From NCBI RefSeq assembly GCF_002208115.1, contig NZ_CP020946.1, positions 1,922,001-1,986,000 on the forward strand: a DNA stretch of 64,000 nucleotides, in the 5' to 3' direction. Position 1 is the stretch's first letter; every line of letters starts with the position of its first letter. The notes under the pieces were generated by a model, which saw nothing but the letters and a program-made list of their open reading frames with translations, made no database searches and was not told where the DNA came from. Source of the DNA: Bdellovibrio bacteriovorus. Lineage in GTDB: Bacteria > Bdellovibrionota > Bdellovibrionia > Bdellovibrionales > Bdellovibrionaceae. Shown piece after piece: positions 52,221 to 61,335 of the stretch. The translations under genes were made by a program, and so were the position numbers.

Positions 52221-54938
52221 TTAGTAGTTTTCGAAAAACTGTTTGCGGGGGGTGGTTCTGTCCATCTCCAAATTACAATCTCGCCCGATGCAATAAATCT
52301 TATTGGCCGAAGTGGTCACATACAAATTATCCCCGCCACTGATACTGACCGGCGTTCCCAGCATACCGGTTTTCAGAACAGCCACTGGAAGCGGGTTCAC
52401 ACTGTCTGAAAGACCCGCAGGTATATCACGACCCCAGCAGTAAATATTGATGGCCGAATCCAGAATCCCACAGGCAAAACGTTCAAATGATTTCACCATC
52501 AGTGGAGCCGCCGGCGCCAACAAGCCCCCGACAGAAACCGGCACCGGAGAATTAGACACCACTGCCGTGTTGTTTCCTAAATTACCGTAATACCCTTCAC
52601 CCCAGCAATGGGTGATATCATCCGTAGTGATCCCGCAGAAAGTTTCATCATCGCCGTGAATATCCTTGAATAAGGTCGATCCCACCATACCCGACTTATC
52701 CAAAGCCGCCGGCGTGTATACCGAAAACATACTGCTGTGACCCTGGCGACTGTAGACCGAGTTACCCCAGCAATAAACTTCCCCGTCGGTCATAAGACCA
52801 CAGGCATGATACTGACCGACTGAAATTTTTTTGAAAGTTTTGGCACCCGCAATGCCCGTGACAGTTATAGGATGGGGCTTGTAGCGCATCATTGCCGACC
52901 CGTTACCCATGACCGGGTTATAAAGTCCGGAAGCAAACGAGGCTCCACCCCAGCAGTACCCGACCCCGTCTGTCGCCACACCACAAGCAACTATTTCGCC
53001 CATTTCCACATCAGCAAAGGTGGTCGCACCCGTCATGGAACTTGTGTCGACAGCCTTCAGGGTGGCTTGCTCGACTATCGCGCCTCCCTGGCCCACGACG
53101 GCGCCCCATCCCATGCAATGCAAAATATCATCATTGTTGATTCCGCAAATCGCCCCGCGATTCAGGGTCAGCATTTTAAACTTAGTGCTGCCGCTCATCG
53201 TGGACGTATTCAAAAGTCTAGGAGCTAAATCCCCATTCTCTGTGCCCGGCGAACCTCTTCCCAAAGCATAGGCCGTCCCATCAGAAGAACGCAGCACCAA
53301 ACCACCCCCGCCGGAATACTGGGTGACGGCGGACCAATACTGTCCAGACGGCAGAACAGAGGTGTCAACCTCCACCGGCACAAAGGCCTCGGTGTCCCTG
53401 AAGAATGCCTCATTGTAAGGACTTCCCCAGCAGTATAATTCATCCCCGGTACTGCCAGCGCAAGTGCGACCCTCATGCATATAGACTTCGCGATAACGCT
53501 GCCCTGAAGGAAGCATGGATGAGTCCACAAGAGTCGGAACAAAAATCACTCCGGAACTGCCGTTCCCCGACAGGTAATGCCAGTTGGAACCAAAACAATA
53601 AATCTTACCTGCCGAAGACGTCACGCAAGTTCCCTCATAGCTGGCCGTCACGGCCTGAAACTTTTCTGATCCACTTAACATGGAGTTCACAACTAGCACC
53701 GGAGTGGCCCGATTATCATCAGTGCCATCCCCCAGTTGACCATAGGAATTGCTGCCCCAGCAGTAAACCAAACCCTCCACCGTCACGCCGCAAGTGTGGT
53801 TCTCCCCTGACGCCAGATGGATGAACTTGGGCTCACTGGGAAACGCACTCCAGTCAGGCAATACGGCCACTGCCGAATCAACAAAAGTGCCATCGCCGAG
53901 CTGCCCCTGATCATTAACACCCCAGCAAAAAATACGACCGTGTTCCGTCAGGCCGCAGGCAAAATCATATCCCACTGACACCTGAACAATCCGTGCAGCA
54001 GATTGCGCCAGACTTGTCCAATCAATCTTTGTCAGCAGGCCCGTGGTGGCAGACGAGACTTTGCCGGCACAATACAAATCCCCAGCAATGGAAATCGCAC
54101 ACAAGGATTCGTGCGCCAAGGCGAAATCAATAAATCGAGCCTCGCCCGTCACATTCGTCATCAACGCCGGAGTCGGCAAAAGAACTTCGATTATGCCAGG
54201 GCCGATCCCCAGCTCATCCTCATAGTTATCACCCCAGCAGTACAACTGGCCTTCTTTCGACAAAGCACAAGAACTATAACTTGCACCGGAGGCCTTCACA
54301 AATTCGCCAGAACCGGTAATAAGCGAGGTGTCCACCGTTCGCCCCGTATAGTACGATCCGGAACTGCTGTCACCGATACCCGTCTGACCGCCATAGTAGT
54401 ACCCTTGACATCGAATGGCTTTAGCCTGATCCACATAGCAAAGATGTTCTTCTCCGACAGCAACACGGGATTGCTTGGCCGCAAATGTACTGACAGACTC
54501 ATCAGAGCGAATACCAATGTTTGTCGTGCCATCTTGAAATTCAACAGCCCCTTCAGGCAACTCCAGCACCACCGTGCCTTCCTGGGAAGACACCGAGACA
54601 TATATATCAAATTCAAAAGGCAAGTCTGTGGGCTCCACCACGACCACCACTCCCAGAGCCGAACCACTGTGCACGAAGTCTTCTGCTCGGACCGACTCCG
54701 GTTTCAGAGGTTGCTGCGAAATCAGTTTGTATTTTTTTAAACTGTCCAGTGGTGAGGCAGAAAGAGCATTCACCTGCTCAACAATGCGAATATCCTGCGT
54801 GGAGGAAAAAATGCCTTCCTTCAGCAGCGAAGCGGATAACATGCATCCCAACTGAGAGTACGAAATCAAAAGAAGAAGAATGTGAGCTGAATACGTCCAA
54901 AATGTGCCCATACTCATATTTCGGCTTTTTGGGCACAA
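52221..54938 (-). CDS. Large RCC1-repeat surface protein, probable lipoprotein
   Basis: A 905-residue exported protein. The N-terminus has a basic start, a hydrophobic segment (about 16-30) and Cys32, a possible lipidation site with a weak lipobox. The rest is RCC1-type repeats with the recurring [IVL]-[YF]-C-W-G-x-N-x2-G-Q-L-G signature. I count about fourteen, which would build two seven-bladed beta-propellers; most blades carry the Cys. A short linker domain (about 55-150) precedes them. GTG 54938 is kept because it gives a Lys/Arg n-region; ATGs at 54917 and 54911 are alternatives. The partner is unknown; such propellers usually bind proteins. Confidence 0.85.
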   Translation of the reverse strand: MCPKSRNMSMGTFWTYSAHILLLLISYSQLGCMLSASLLKEGIFSSTQDIRIVEQVNALSASPLDSLKKYKLISQQPLKPESVRAEDFVHSGSALGVVVVVEPTDLPFEFDIYVSVSSQEGTVVLELPEGAVEFQDGTTNIGIRSDESVSTFAAKQSRVAVGEEHLCYVDQAKAIRCQGYYYGGQTGIGDSSSGSYYTGRTVDTSLITGSGEFVKASGASYSSCALSKEGQLYCWGDNYEDELGIGPGIIEVLLPTPALMTNVTGEARFIDFALAHESLCAISIAGDLYCAGKVSSATTGLLTKIDWTSLAQSAARIVQVSVGYDFACGLTEHGRIFCWGVNDQGQLGDGTFVDSAVAVLPDWSAFPSEPKFIHLASGENHTCGVTVEGLVYCWGSNSYGQLGDGTDDNRATPVLVVNSMLSGSEKFQAVTASYEGTCVTSSAGKIYCFGSNWHYLSGNGSSGVIFVPTLVDSSMLPSGQRYREVYMHEGRTCAGSTGDELYCWGSPYNEAFFRDTEAFVPVEVDTSVLPSGQYWSAVTQYSGGGGLVLRSSDGTAYALGRGSPGTENGDLAPRLLNTSTMSGSTKFKMLTLNRGAICGINNDDILHCMGWGAVVGQGGAIVEQATLKAVDTSSMTGATTFADVEMGEIVACGVATDGVGYCWGGASFASGLYNPVMGNGSAMMRYKPHPITVTGIAGAKTFKKISVGQYHACGLMTDGEVYCWGNSVYSRQGHSSMFSVYTPAALDKSGMVGSTLFKDIHGDDETFCGITTDDITHCWGEGYYGNLGNNTAVVSNSPVPVSVGGLLAPAAPLMVKSFERFACGILDSAINIYCWGRDIPAGLSDSVNPLPVAVLKTGMLGTPVSISGGDNLYVTTSANKIYCIGRDCNLEMDRTTPRKQFFENY

Positions 54939-55025
54939 AACTAGATGAATATTATGAGGACCAGCTCATCATTGCGGCTTCACAATCAAGCCACACTGCC
55001 GCCGTCTCAAAATGAACCACCTAGA

Positions 55026-55319
55026 TTACTTTTTCTTAAACAACGCTTCGGCTGCAGCTCTTAAGGCTGCTTTTTTATCTTCTGCGGAATTGGCCCCTTT
55101 GCGAGGCGTGAAGTAATCGCAGAAGTTGGCGCGGTCCTTTTCACGGACCACGTCAGCTTGAGTTTCGCGGCATTCGTTGTAGACCTTGGGATCATAGTGC
55201 TCACAGTTTTTGCAAACATGAACATCCGCGCGGCAGTGAGGACACTCATCGCGACGGCCGACATTCCCGGGGAATGTCAGCTCTTTATTGCAGCTAAAAC
55301 AGTGCAGCGATGTCGCCAT
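55026..55319 (-). CDS. Small zinc-ribbon protein
   Basis: A 97-residue protein with three CxxC knuckles in its first half: C7-x2-C10, C27-x2-C30 and C36-x2-C39, plus further Cys at NECRE and FCDYF. It ends in an Ala/Lys-rich helix. Two zinc ribbons are likely. It begins directly after the glpX stop and is probably co-translated. Function unknown. Confidence 0.75.
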   Translation of the reverse strand: MATSLHCFSCNKELTFPGNVGRRDECPHCRADVHVCKNCEHYDPKVYNECRETQADVVREKDRANFCDYFTPRKGANSAEDKKAALRAAAEALFKKK

Positions 55320-56282
55320 CTATTTGCTCGGCTTGCGGGAAAGGTCGTGGAAGGCTTCAATGGTGCGAATCGTCCCGGTCTGGGAACGCATCACTACGGA
55401 ATGACTTTTCGCTTTGCCATCCGGAAGGAAACGCACACCCTTCAGGAAAGGACCATCTGTCACACCCGTTGCAACAAACATCACAGACCCGGAAGCCAGT
55501 TCATCCACGGTGAATTTCTTGTCCAGATCCTTCAATCCCATGCGAGTGGCGCGAGCACGCTCTTCTTCGTTGCGGAATTTCAAACGTCCCTGGAAGTCAC
55601 CGCCAAGACACTGCATGGCTGCGGCAGAAATCACACCCTCTGGCGCGCCACCGACACCCATCAAAAGATCGATACCAGAATCCGGCCATGCCGCACCCAC
55701 TGCTGCGGAAACGTCACCGTCCCCGATCAGATGAATGCGTGCGCCGGTTCTGCGCACTTCCGCAATCAAAGCCTCGTGACGAGGGCGATTCAAAATAACA
55801 ACCGTCAGATCGTTCACCGCTTTATCCAAAGCTTTGGCCACGGCGTGAATGTTTTCAGTCGCGGATTTATCAATGTCGATCACACCTTTGGCCGCAGGAC
55901 CACAGGCTATTTTATCCATGTAGGTGTCCGGAGCGTGCAGGAATTTTCCTTTTTCAGCCACCGCAATCACAGAAATAGAACCCACACCACCCGTAGCACA
56001 GATCGTTGTTCCTTCCAGTGGATCCAAAGCAATGTCCAATGCCGGCGCATCACCTGAATTGGTGCCGACTTTTTCACCGATATAAAGCATCGGAGCTTCG
56101 TCGCGCTCACCTTCACCGATCACCACGGTGCCATCCATATTGATGATGTCGAAAGCTTTTCTCATGGCGTCCACAGCGGCAGCGTCTGCAGGTTTTTCTT
56201 CACCACGACCCACCCAGCGGGCGGAAGCCAGAGCAGCTGCTTCGGTCACACGTACGAATTCTAAAGCCAGGTTTCGATCCAT
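55320..56282 (-). CDS. glpX: Class II fructose-1,6-bisphosphatase
   Basis: A 320-residue GlpX-type gluconeogenic phosphatase. The first motif is 'AALASARWVGRGEEKPADAAAVDAM' (segments up to 20 residues shown in pieces), with the metal sites VIGEGERDEAPMLY and 'DPLEGTTICATGG'. Length and order agree with the family. It overlaps the thioesterase gene upstream by 22 bases and abuts the zinc-ribbon gene. Confidence 0.95.
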   Translation of the reverse strand: MDRNLALEFVRVTEAAALASARWVGRGEEKPADAAAVDAMRKAFDIINMDGTVVIGEGERDEAPMLYIGEKVGTNSGDAPALDIALDPLEGTTICATGGVGSISVIAVAEKGKFLHAPDTYMDKIACGPAAKGVIDIDKSATENIHAVAKALDKAVNDLTVVILNRPRHEALIAEVRRTGARIHLIGDGDVSAAVGAAWPDSGIDLLMGVGGAPEGVISAAAMQCLGGDFQGRLKFRNEEERARATRMGLKDLDKKFTVDELASGSVMFVATGVTDGPFLKGVRFLPDGKAKSHSVVMRSQTGTIRTIEAFHDLSRKPSK

Positions 56283-56683
56283 GGTTCTTTCTCCAATTCT
56301 TTATTCACAATGGCTTTCATATCTGCCGGAAATCTTAATAGTTTTAAATCCAACCCCAGGGGGACGTGAACAGTCTTTGCAACCGAACACACTTCGTTGT
56401 TGCGGCCATGCAGACGGTACTGGAACACCAGTCGGTTGCCTTCCGTGCGCGCCTGCACTTCGATTTCAAGATCGTCCCCAAAGAATGTGGGTTTCACATG
56501 TTTTACTTGAGTTTCATAGACTGCAAAATGACTCGCCGAACCCGGCTTTTGGTAATCCAGCAATCCATGAGCGTGCGCCCAGGCCACACGGGCTTCCTCG
56601 TAAAATCTCAGGTAATTGCTGTGGTGAACAATTCCCATAAGATCTGTTTCGTAAAACTGCACTTTGTGACGATGAATAAACAT
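56261..56683 (-). CDS. YbgC-type acyl-CoA thioesterase (4HBT fold)
   Basis: A 140-residue hot-dog-fold thioesterase. The signature YETDLMGIVHHSNYLRFYEE has catalytic Asp14 in the position of the 4-hydroxybenzoyl-CoA thioesterase/YbgC family. Substrate is likely a short-chain or aromatic acyl-CoA; not determined. It is the first gene of the run with glpX and the zinc-ribbon protein, and is divergent from pgsA. Confidence 0.9.
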   Translation of the reverse strand: MFIHRHKVQFYETDLMGIVHHSNYLRFYEEARVAWAHAHGLLDYQKPGSASHFAVYETQVKHVKPTFFGDDLEIEVQARTEGNRLVFQYRLHGRNNEVCSVAKTVHVPLGLDLKLLRFPADMKAIVNKELEKEPWIETWL

Positions 56684-56741
56684 TGATTCTTTCTAGTCTA
56701 AATTGCTACCTTTAGTCCAGCGCGAAGCGATTGGAGTGTTT

Positions 56742-57302
56742 GTGGCAGTTACAGAATTTCAGAAGAATCTTCCAACAAGAATCACCTTAAGCCGGGTGTT
56801 CTTTGTGCCTGTTATTGTGGCACTGATGTGGCCCAACACTCTGGGCTGGAATGTCGCTGCTGCCTGCTTTTTCATTCTGGCCTCCATCACTGATTACTAT
56901 GATGGCTACTATGCCCGCAAATACAACGCCGTCAGCAATTTCGGCAAATTCATGGATCCCATCGCCGACAAAATCCTGGTCACCAGCGTCCTAGCCATGC
57001 TGCTGGCCCAGGGCAAAATCGACGCCTGGATGGTGATCATTATCCTGGCCCGGGATAACTTTATCGGGGGCATTCGCTCCGTTGCTGCGGCAGATCAAAT
57101 CATTATCGCGGCCAAACCGGCCGGCAAATGGAAGACCGCCATGCAAATGGTGGCCATTCCTATTGTAATTATTGGAAATCTAGAGCCCCATATCCCTTAT
57201 TTGGACAAAATTGGGTACGGAGTCTTGTGGGTGAGCGTCATTTTAAGTATAACAAGCGGAGTTGAGTACTATTTAGGCTATCTAAAAAGTCGTAAAGACT
57301 AA
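56742..57302 (+). CDS. pgsA: CDP-diacylglycerol-glycerol-3-phosphate 3-phosphatidyltransferase
   Basis: A 186-residue membrane enzyme that makes phosphatidylglycerol phosphate. The CDP-alcohol phosphotransferase motif spans 51-76: D51-x2-D54-G-x2-A-R-x8-G-x3-D72-x3-D76, all Asp present. About five transmembrane helices. GTG 56742 is chosen: TTGGAG lies five bases upstream and MAVTEFQKNLPTRITLSR is the family-like start. Earlier TTG/GTG codons lack a ribosome-binding site. Confidence 0.92.
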   Translation: MAVTEFQKNLPTRITLSRVFFVPVIVALMWPNTLGWNVAAACFFILASITDYYDGYYARKYNAVSNFGKFMDPIADKILVTSVLAMLLAQGKIDAWMVIIILARDNFIGGIRSVAAADQIIIAAKPAGKWKTAMQMVAIPIVIIGNLEPHIPYLDKIGYGVLWVSVILSITSGVEYYLGYLKSRKD

Positions 57303-57311
57303 TGGACACAT

Positions 57312-57452
57312 ATGCTTTTGCAGCTAACCCCAAGTAATTGGTTCTTCATTTTCCTGGCTTTGCTTCTGTGCAGCTGGGTGAAGCTGTCTTCCGGTAAGCC
57401 GCAAAGTCCAATCCAATTTGCCAGCGCCACAATCATCTCGGCAATCAGATAA
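57312..57452 (+). CDS. Candidate 46-residue membrane peptide after pgsA
   Basis: ATG 57312 lies 9 bases after the pgsA stop. The frame encodes one hydrophobic helix (WFFIFLALLLCSWV) followed by a basic, polar tail ending at TAA 57450-57452, directly before a terminator. Position, hydrophobicity and stop/terminator spacing fit a real small protein; the ribosome-binding site is weak (GGACA). No homologue recognised. Confidence 0.4.
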   Translation: MLLQLTPSNWFFIFLALLLCSWVKLSSGKPQSPIQFASATIISAIR

Positions 57453-57483
57453 AAAAAAGCCCTCTTTCCTGAGGGCTTTTTTG
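57453..57483. terminator. Bidirectional terminator
   Basis: Stem AAAAGCCCTC/GAGGGCTTTT with a 6-base loop, flanked by A and T runs; between pgsA and the convergent MFS gene. Confidence 0.9.
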
Positions 57484-57484
57484 T

Positions 57485-59044
57485 TTAGTGCGCATCCACC
57501 ACCGTATTGGTTTTGTTTTTAAAGCGGATCAAGGCCAGCGGGATGAAGGCGGTTGCAAAGATAATCATCATCAGGAACATCAACTGGCGGAAGCTTAGCA
57601 TGAACACCTGATTCTGAATGCGCCCATAAAGACTTTTTAGCGCCGCCTCGTTCCCCGTCGCCATCCCCAGCCCCTCACTCATTTTAGAACCCAGCGTGTT
57701 GGCTGCTCCGTAATAAGCACTTTGAGTGTTGGCGTTCAAAAGAGACACCTTGGAAGTCAGATCCAAATAGTTTTGATGGCTGTTTTTGTTCAGCATCGTT
57801 CCGATCAAGGCAATCCCCACGCTGCCCCCGATTTGACGGGACAGGTTTAACAACCCCGACACTTGCCCCATCTCAACACCTTTAAACTGGCTTAAGATGC
57901 TTGAGTTGATCGGCACAAACAAAAAGGCCATACCGAACCCGCGAATAAAGAGCATGCGCAAAATCTCGCCTTCCGAAGAAAGCGGAGAAAGCAAGGTCAT
58001 CGTGTACAGACACACTTCCAGGGACAGAAGGCCCACAAAGATCAGTTTTCTTGGGTCCACCCCTTGCACCATGGCCCGGCCAATAAACGGCATCAATGCC
58101 GCTGTCAGAATCGAGCCCGGGATAAACAGCACCCCGATCTGGGTCGCATCATAGTGAAGAGTTCTGGAAACAAACACCGGAAGGATAAAGACCACACCAT
58201 AAAGGAAGAAGCCGATCATACCCATCAGGAACACGCCGTTACTGACTAACGGCTGCAGGAACAGACGGACGTTGATGATCGGATTCTTCACTCGCAGCTC
58301 CCACCATACAAACAGCGGCAATGCGACAGCCGCGATGATGGCATTGAACAAGATAATATTCGAAGCAAACCAGTCATCCGCCTCGCCGCGCTCTAAAACA
58401 TATTGAAGACATCCGATCCCCAGCACCAGGAACGTCAGTCCCCAGATGTCGAGTTCAGATTTCTGATTTTCTTTACCCGGTTCTTTTTCGCGATCAAAGA
58501 TAACCAGACTTCCGATAAACAGCGCCAGCAAGCCCAGGGGAAGATTGATGTTGAAGATGGATCTCCAGCCGAAAGTATCAGTCAGATAACCACCCAGCAC
58601 CGGACCCAACGCGGGTCCAATCATCACACTCATCCCGAAGATGGCTCCGGCAATGCCGGCCTTTTCTTTGGGGAACTGTTCATAGATCAAAGTTTGCGAC
58701 GTTGGTAGCAAGGCCCCGCCTGCAAGCCCCTGAAGAATGCGGAATACAGTCAGCGTTTCCAGATTGGGCGCCAGACCACAGGCCACCGACGTCAGAGTGA
58801 AAAGCGCGATACACCCCAGGAAATAAACGCGGCGACCGATACGTTCGCCCAGCCACGCCGATACAGGAAGGATGATGGCATTGGCGATGGCGTAACCGGT
58901 GATCACCATACTGATGTCCTCCAGGGTCGCCCCCAGATTTCCCATCATCGACGACAGCGCCACATTCACGATGGACGCATCGACAATTTCAAGCAGGGAA
59001 GCCATCACGGCCACCACGATAATCAGTACGGATTCTCTTTTCAT
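57485..59044 (-). CDS. MFS multidrug transporter, DHA2/EmrB type
   Basis: A 519-residue inner-membrane proton antiporter with about 14 transmembrane helices. Conserved pieces are 'LEIVDASIVNVALSSM' in helix 1, the WLGERIGRRVYFLG loop (motif A) and 'GPALGPVLGGYLTD' (motif C). With the HlyD-type adaptor and TolC-type channel upstream in the same operon it would form an EmrAB-TolC-like pump. Drug range unknown. A divergent MarR regulator lies at the other end of the operon. Confidence 0.94.
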   Translation of the reverse strand: MKRESVLIIVVAVMASLLEIVDASIVNVALSSMMGNLGATLEDISMVITGYAIANAIILPVSAWLGERIGRRVYFLGCIALFTLTSVACGLAPNLETLTVFRILQGLAGGALLPTSQTLIYEQFPKEKAGIAGAIFGMSVMIGPALGPVLGGYLTDTFGWRSIFNINLPLGLLALFIGSLVIFDREKEPGKENQKSELDIWGLTFLVLGIGCLQYVLERGEADDWFASNIILFNAIIAAVALPLFVWWELRVKNPIINVRLFLQPLVSNGVFLMGMIGFFLYGVVFILPVFVSRTLHYDATQIGVLFIPGSILTAALMPFIGRAMVQGVDPRKLIFVGLLSLEVCLYTMTLLSPLSSEGEILRMLFIRGFGMAFLFVPINSSILSQFKGVEMGQVSGLLNLSRQIGGSVGIALIGTMLNKNSHQNYLDLTSKVSLLNANTQSAYYGAANTLGSKMSEGLGMATGNEAALKSLYGRIQNQVFMLSFRQLMFLMMIIFATAFIPLALIRFKNKTNTVVDAH

Positions 59045-59065
59045 ACGGCCCTCGAGTGTGAGGAT

Positions 59066-59914
59066 TTAGTGCTTGTGCACTTTTACGAAAGCAGAAAGAC
59101 CCGCCTTCAGGGCTTCCACTTGCTCAGCAGTGACGTTTTCAAAACGGATTTTCACCGGCACACGCTGCACCACTTTGGTGAAGTTCCCAGTGGCATTGTC
59201 CGGAGGAAGCAACGTGAACGTCGCACCGGTTGCAGAACTGATGGACTCCACCACACCAACAAAACTGTGGCCGGAAATCGCATCCACATCGATATTCACT
59301 TTCTTACCCGGAACCACACCCTCGATTTCAGTTTCTTTGAAATTTGCCGTCACCCAGCGTTCACCCGCGTCGACAAAGCCGACCAAAGGAACACCCGGGG
59401 AAGCCAACTGCCCCACCTCGGCGGCACGTTTGGCAATAAAGCCGTCGGAAGGGGCAAGAATTTTAGTGTTCTGGAAATTCAGTTCTGCCTGGGCCACTTG
59501 GGCGCTGACCGCCTCATACTTGGCTTTCACTTCGGCCAAAGAGGTTGTCGTGCTGTCATACTGCTGCTGGGAAACCACGCCTTTAGAGAACAGTTCAGAA
59601 ATGCGGCGAAGATTCTTGTCGGCGTCTCTTTTCTTGGCCTCTAAAGAGGCCAGCTCGCCTTTGATCTGACGCAGGTGATTTTGATAGTCACGATCGTCGA
59701 TCTCGATCAGCACATCGCCTTTTTTAACTTTCATACCTTCAGTAATATGAACAGCGTTGATATAACCACCCACTTTGGCAGCGATCATCACCGAGTGCGC
59801 TTCGACCTGCGCGTTGTCAGTCGTAACGTACATCATGTGTTCATACAGAAAATATCCTGCAACCAGCACCGCCACAGTTCCGAAACCTGCCAATAACTTT
59901 TTCTTTTTATCCAT
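59066..59914 (-). CDS. HlyD/EmrA-type membrane fusion protein
   Basis: A 282-residue periplasmic adaptor with one N-terminal membrane helix (about 6-24), a split lipoyl domain (HSVMIAAKVGGYINAVHITE and 'ILAPSDGFIAKRAAEVGQL'), a coiled-coil hairpin (about 75-140) and a beta-barrel domain. It links the EmrB-like pump to the outer-membrane channel. Gene gaps are 11 bases from the TolC-like gene and 21 bases to the pump gene. Confidence 0.93.
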   Translation of the reverse strand: MDKKKKLLAGFGTVAVLVAGYFLYEHMMYVTTDNAQVEAHSVMIAAKVGGYINAVHITEGMKVKKGDVLIEIDDRDYQNHLRQIKGELASLEAKKRDADKNLRRISELFSKGVVSQQQYDSTTTSLAEVKAKYEAVSAQVAQAELNFQNTKILAPSDGFIAKRAAEVGQLASPGVPLVGFVDAGERWVTANFKETEIEGVVPGKKVNIDVDAISGHSFVGVVESISSATGATFTLLPPDNATGNFTKVVQRVPVKIRFENVTAEQVEALKAGLSAFVKVHKH

Positions 59915-59925
59915 TGTCCTGATCC

Positions 59926-61248
59926 TTAATTAAAATTAACCAATTGCTGACCGGTGCTAAGCTCCAGATTGACGATCGCTTCGATCGCCCCGACCTGGGC
60001 ATTCACCGCCCCCGCGCGAGCGCGGTAAAGTTCGGCCTCGGCATCCAACACGTCCGTATTGGTGCGGGCCCCGACCTTCTGACCTTCGCGGGCCAGACGA
60101 ACACTTTCCTCTGATTTGGAAATATCGTTCAAACGGGCTTCATAGACTTTGCAGTAATAAAGAAACTTCTTTTTCCACATGTCGAAGTCGCGCTGACTTT
60201 TCAGCTCGGCCTGACGCACGGTCTTTTCGGCCTGGTATTTCTGTTCAATGCTTTGCTTGGAACGGGAAATCGAGGTCATTCCGTCGAACAAATTCCAATT
60301 CAGCATCACACCAAACTGATACGCATCACGGAACTGATCAAAATCATCAAAGCGATCATTGCGATTGTTGTAATACTGATACTGACCAATCAGCGAAATG
60401 CGTGGCACCCAGTATTTTTCCGCAGAATCCTCCTGATGCTTAAAACCTTCAGCGCGCAAGCGCAAAGCCTGCAGATCCTTGCGATCTTCCAGGGTCGCAT
60501 TTTCCAGCTTTGCAACCACATCCGGACTCAATCGCGGCAAAATCCCATCAACTTCCGCCACATCCTGATCCATTCCCAGCGCCTCACTCAAACGCCCACG
60601 GGACAGCTCGACATTGTCCGTGGCATTTAAAAGTTCGGATTGGGCCTCGCTCATCTGCACCTCGACACGCAAAACATCGTAATTGGTCGAGGAGCCGACC
60701 TTTTTAAAAAGACGCACGTCTTTCAGGTGATCTTCCAGGGCCCGCACGTTTTGTTCAGCGACGGCCTTTAATTCTTTCGCCGCCAGAGCCTTATAAAACA
60801 GCACCGTCACTTCCCGCTGCACTTGAAAACGAGTCCAGTCGAAATCATTTTTCGCGGATTCACTGAAAGCATTAGCACTCAGATAACGATTCGTGCTGGC
60901 AAAGCCATCAAAGATGGACCACTGGGCCGTCAGATAGGCATTCGTGGTTGGGACCACCTGGGGTATTGCCAAAGGAACATTGTTAAGATTGACGTCGACC
61001 AGCGCATATTTCTTGTCAAAGAGGTAACTGGCCTGGGCCGACAGTGTAGGCAAGAAGCCCGAATAGGACTCTGTCTTTTTCCAGTCGGTTTCACGGTATT
61101 GGGATCCGGATTTTTGCACTTTTGGAGAGTTGTTCAGAGCTTCATTCACGGCGTCCTGCAGATGCAGACCCGCTGCCTGAGACTGGAGAGAAGACCCCAG
61201 CAACGCACCAACAACAAGAACTTTGCCGTAGTTTTTCATTGTGATCAT
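59926..61248 (-). CDS. TolC-family outer-membrane efflux channel
   Basis: A 440-residue outer-membrane factor with a signal peptide ending near SLQSQA, and two copies of the TolC helix-strand repeat ('LQDAVNEALNNSPKVQKSG' and the later 'KYQAEKTVRQAELKSQ'). ATG 61248 is chosen for its AGGTGG ribosome-binding site; ATG 61239 is also possible. It is first gene of the efflux operon, divergent from the MarR gene, with which it shares the control region 61249-61335. Confidence 0.92.
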   Translation of the reverse strand: MITMKNYGKVLVVGALLGSSLQSQAAGLHLQDAVNEALNNSPKVQKSGSQYRETDWKKTESYSGFLPTLSAQASYLFDKKYALVDVNLNNVPLAIPQVVPTTNAYLTAQWSIFDGFASTNRYLSANAFSESAKNDFDWTRFQVQREVTVLFYKALAAKELKAVAEQNVRALEDHLKDVRLFKKVGSSTNYDVLRVEVQMSEAQSELLNATDNVELSRGRLSEALGMDQDVAEVDGILPRLSPDVVAKLENATLEDRKDLQALRLRAEGFKHQEDSAEKYWVPRISLIGQYQYYNNRNDRFDDFDQFRDAYQFGVMLNWNLFDGMTSISRSKQSIEQKYQAEKTVRQAELKSQRDFDMWKKKFLYYCKVYEARLNDISKSEESVRLAREGQKVGARTNTDVLDAEAELYRARAGAVNAQVGAIEAIVNLELSTGQQLVNFN

Positions 61249-61284
61249 AAGCCACCTAATCTTTATTGGTTGTACGCCCAAATG

Positions 61285-61299
61285 GTTTGCGTTGCAAAC
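61285..61299. promoter_or_regulatory. Candidate MarR operator
   Basis: GTTTGC-GTT-GCAAAC, a perfect dyad in the divergent region between the efflux operon and marR. A related word GTTTGTGTTACAATC begins at 61301, 16 bases on. Its position fits autoregulation and control of efflux by the MarR protein; TACAAT (61309-61314) may be the -10 of marR. Confidence 0.55.
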
Positions 61300-61335
61300 G
61301 GTTTGTGTTACAATCTTTCAAACAGGAGGCTTACT

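Noticed and set aside
60823-61335. In-frame upstream extension of the MarR gene through the TolC-like gene region
   Set aside because: The extension is antisense to the efflux channel gene; the AGGAGG site fixes the start at TTG 61336.
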